A stretch of DNA of 64,000 nucleotides, from positions 102,052-166,051 of the forward strand of contig NZ_NPKJ01000040.1 of assembly GCF_002284575.1 (NCBI RefSeq), in the 5' to 3' direction. The position numbers were made by a program, and so were the translations under genes. Positions 63,152-64,000 of the stretch are shown here, one piece after another. This DNA is from Mesorhizobium temperatum. Its GTDB lineage: Bacteria; Pseudomonadota; Alphaproteobacteria; Rhizobiales; Rhizobiaceae. The notes below the pieces were generated by a model. The model searched no databases. It was not told the origin of the DNA and worked only from the letters and a program-made list of their open reading frames with translations. The stretch's first letter is position 1. Every line of letters starts with the position of its first letter.

Positions 63152-64000
63152 ATGGCGATGAGCCTTGGCCCTCTCGGACTTGGCCTGACCAGCCCATTGG
63201 TAGGGCAGAGAGGGTCGCCGTCCCAAGCTGCGGCGCGTTTCGGATCGCGCACTGACGGCATTGTCCTGAGTTTCGTAGACGACACGTTCTACGCCACCAC
63301 AGGCTATTACGGCTCCGCTCGGGTCAAGGATATCGCAACCCCGGCGAACAACTACAACAGCCATCCATTTGGATTGCTGACCTACACCAGCCCGACCGTG
63401 AAGATGGTCAGAGGCTCGAACGGCCTCTATCGCTACCAGAAGCACAACCTGTTCCTGAACTCCGGCGCCCCGGTCACGCAAAGCATAACCACGCTGGCCA
63501 ACGCCACCTATCAGGTGCTTGTCACCGGGTCCGGCACGGTTACGCTGACGAATGCAGGCACGGGTGTTGCATCTGCCGGGTCGCCAGTGTCGTTCACCGC
63601 GTCGTCTGGAACGCTGACATGCACCGTAGCGGGCGGGCCGACAACGGTTCAAGTCGTCCGGACGCCGGTTGAGGCGGGCTATGTCGCTACCACGGCAGCG
63701 AGGCTTTTCGATCTTCCATACGAATGGGATGAATTCGGCAATCTTCTGGGTATCCTGACAGAAGACCAGCGTGTCAATTTGGCCCTGTGGGGATCTGATC
63801 TTACCAATGCGGTTTGGGTCAAAACGAATATCACTGCAGCCAAGACGGCGACCGGCATTACCGGCGTGGCAAATAGCGCGACGACACTGACAGCGACCGC
63901 CGCTAACGGAACTGCCCTGCAGTCCATAACGAGCGCATCGGCGTCGCGGATAACCTATTGCTGGATCAAGCGCCGCACCGGCACCGGCACGGTGGAGATG
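63152..64000 (+). CDS. Phage structural protein, tail/appendage-like (3' end outside window)
   Basis: Open from ATG 63152 to the edge, 283 codons without a stop. N-terminal Leu/Gly-rich start (MAMSLGPLGLGLTSPLVG), then a region with the pattern FDLPYEWDEFGNLLGILTEDQRVN and NLALWGSDLTNAVWVKTNITA, typical of phage proteins with a carbohydrate-binding-like domain. Likely a fibre or spike component; its full size is unknown. Confidence 0.6.
   Translation, partial: MAMSLGPLGLGLTSPLVGQRGSPSQAAARFGSRTDGIVLSFVDDTFYATTGYYGSARVKDIATPANNYNSHPFGLLTYTSPTVKMVRGSNGLYRYQKHNLFLNSGAPVTQSITTLANATYQVLVTGSGTVTLTNAGTGVASAGSPVSFTASSGTLTCTVAGGPTTVQVVRTPVEAGYVATTAARLFDLPYEWDEFGNLLGILTEDQRVNLALWGSDLTNAVWVKTNITAAKTATGITGVANSATTLTATAANGTALQSITSASASRITYCWIKRRTGTGTVEM

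Noticed and set aside
1..64000. CRISPR arrays, insertion sequences, rRNA genes
   Set aside because: Looked for regularly spaced repeats, transposase motifs with terminal inverted repeats, and rRNA signatures; none seen.

Overview
The window looks like a chromosome segment of a Rhizobiales alphaproteobacterium, most probably Mesorhizobium or a close relative. The evidence is the high GC content, the rhizobial gene families, the TPP-riboswitch thiXYZ operon, ABC-transporter-rich catabolic loci and an ECF42-DGPF pair. The genus is an inference from gene style only. Positions 1 to about 44,850 are host sequence. From about 44,900 to the right edge is a prophage or phage-derived island beside a selenocysteine tRNA.

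Host part. (1) 1-10,128 is an amine and amide locus: a histone-deacetylase/acetylpolyamine-amidohydrolase-like gene cut by the window edge, a YtcJ-type amidohydrolase, a four-gene polyamine-type ABC importer, a broken amidase, and two tandem SxxK serine hydrolases. (2) 10,264-14,825 holds Tex, and a LysR regulator divergent from glutaryl-CoA dehydrogenase. (3) 14,947-21,645 is the conserved DUF2126 transglutaminase / ATP-grasp plus alpha-E / transglutaminase cluster. (4) 21,794-26,345 holds topoisomerase IB, a DGPF (YCII-like) protein translationally coupled to an ECF42-type sigma factor, and an ALDH7-type aminoadipate-semialdehyde dehydrogenase. With gcdH this last gene points to lysine catabolism. 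(5) 26,692-35,634 is a polyol or sugar locus: FGGY kinase, DeoR repressor, GlpD-like dehydrogenase, then a separate operon of a 23-codon leader, DUF2291, ATPase, permease and binding protein. Both operons start from nearly identical promoters. (6) 35,850-44,216 holds a candidate small RNA, an AI-2E-type transporter, a thiamine-precursor operon on the minus strand with its riboswitch, TauE/SafE, SodC, and a DrrAB-like ABC pair.

Phage part. An integrase and a ribbon-helix-helix regulator run leftward. Rightward runs an Xis-like protein, a DnaB-type helicase, a replication protein, several small proteins, and both terminase subunits. The portal protein does not follow directly. A 6.1-kb segment lies between terminase and portal, bounded by perfect 19-bp direct repeats at 54,391 and 60,528. 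It carries a fibre-like protein, a full lysis cassette, a tRNA-like relic, a two-gene module of unknown function behind a palindrome, two tandem structures resembling anti-Shine-Dalgarno small RNAs, an ATP-dependent DNA ligase and a small convergent gene. The portal, a spike-base-like protein and a structural protein running off the right edge follow.

The best candidates for undescribed biology are this repeat-bounded cargo, the two-gene module at 57,474-58,758, and the paired small-RNA-like structures at 58,893-59,109. Three host genes also look broken: the amidase clearly, and a ykoF remnant and an ABC-exporter tail with less certainty. All assignments come from reading the sequence; no database search was run.
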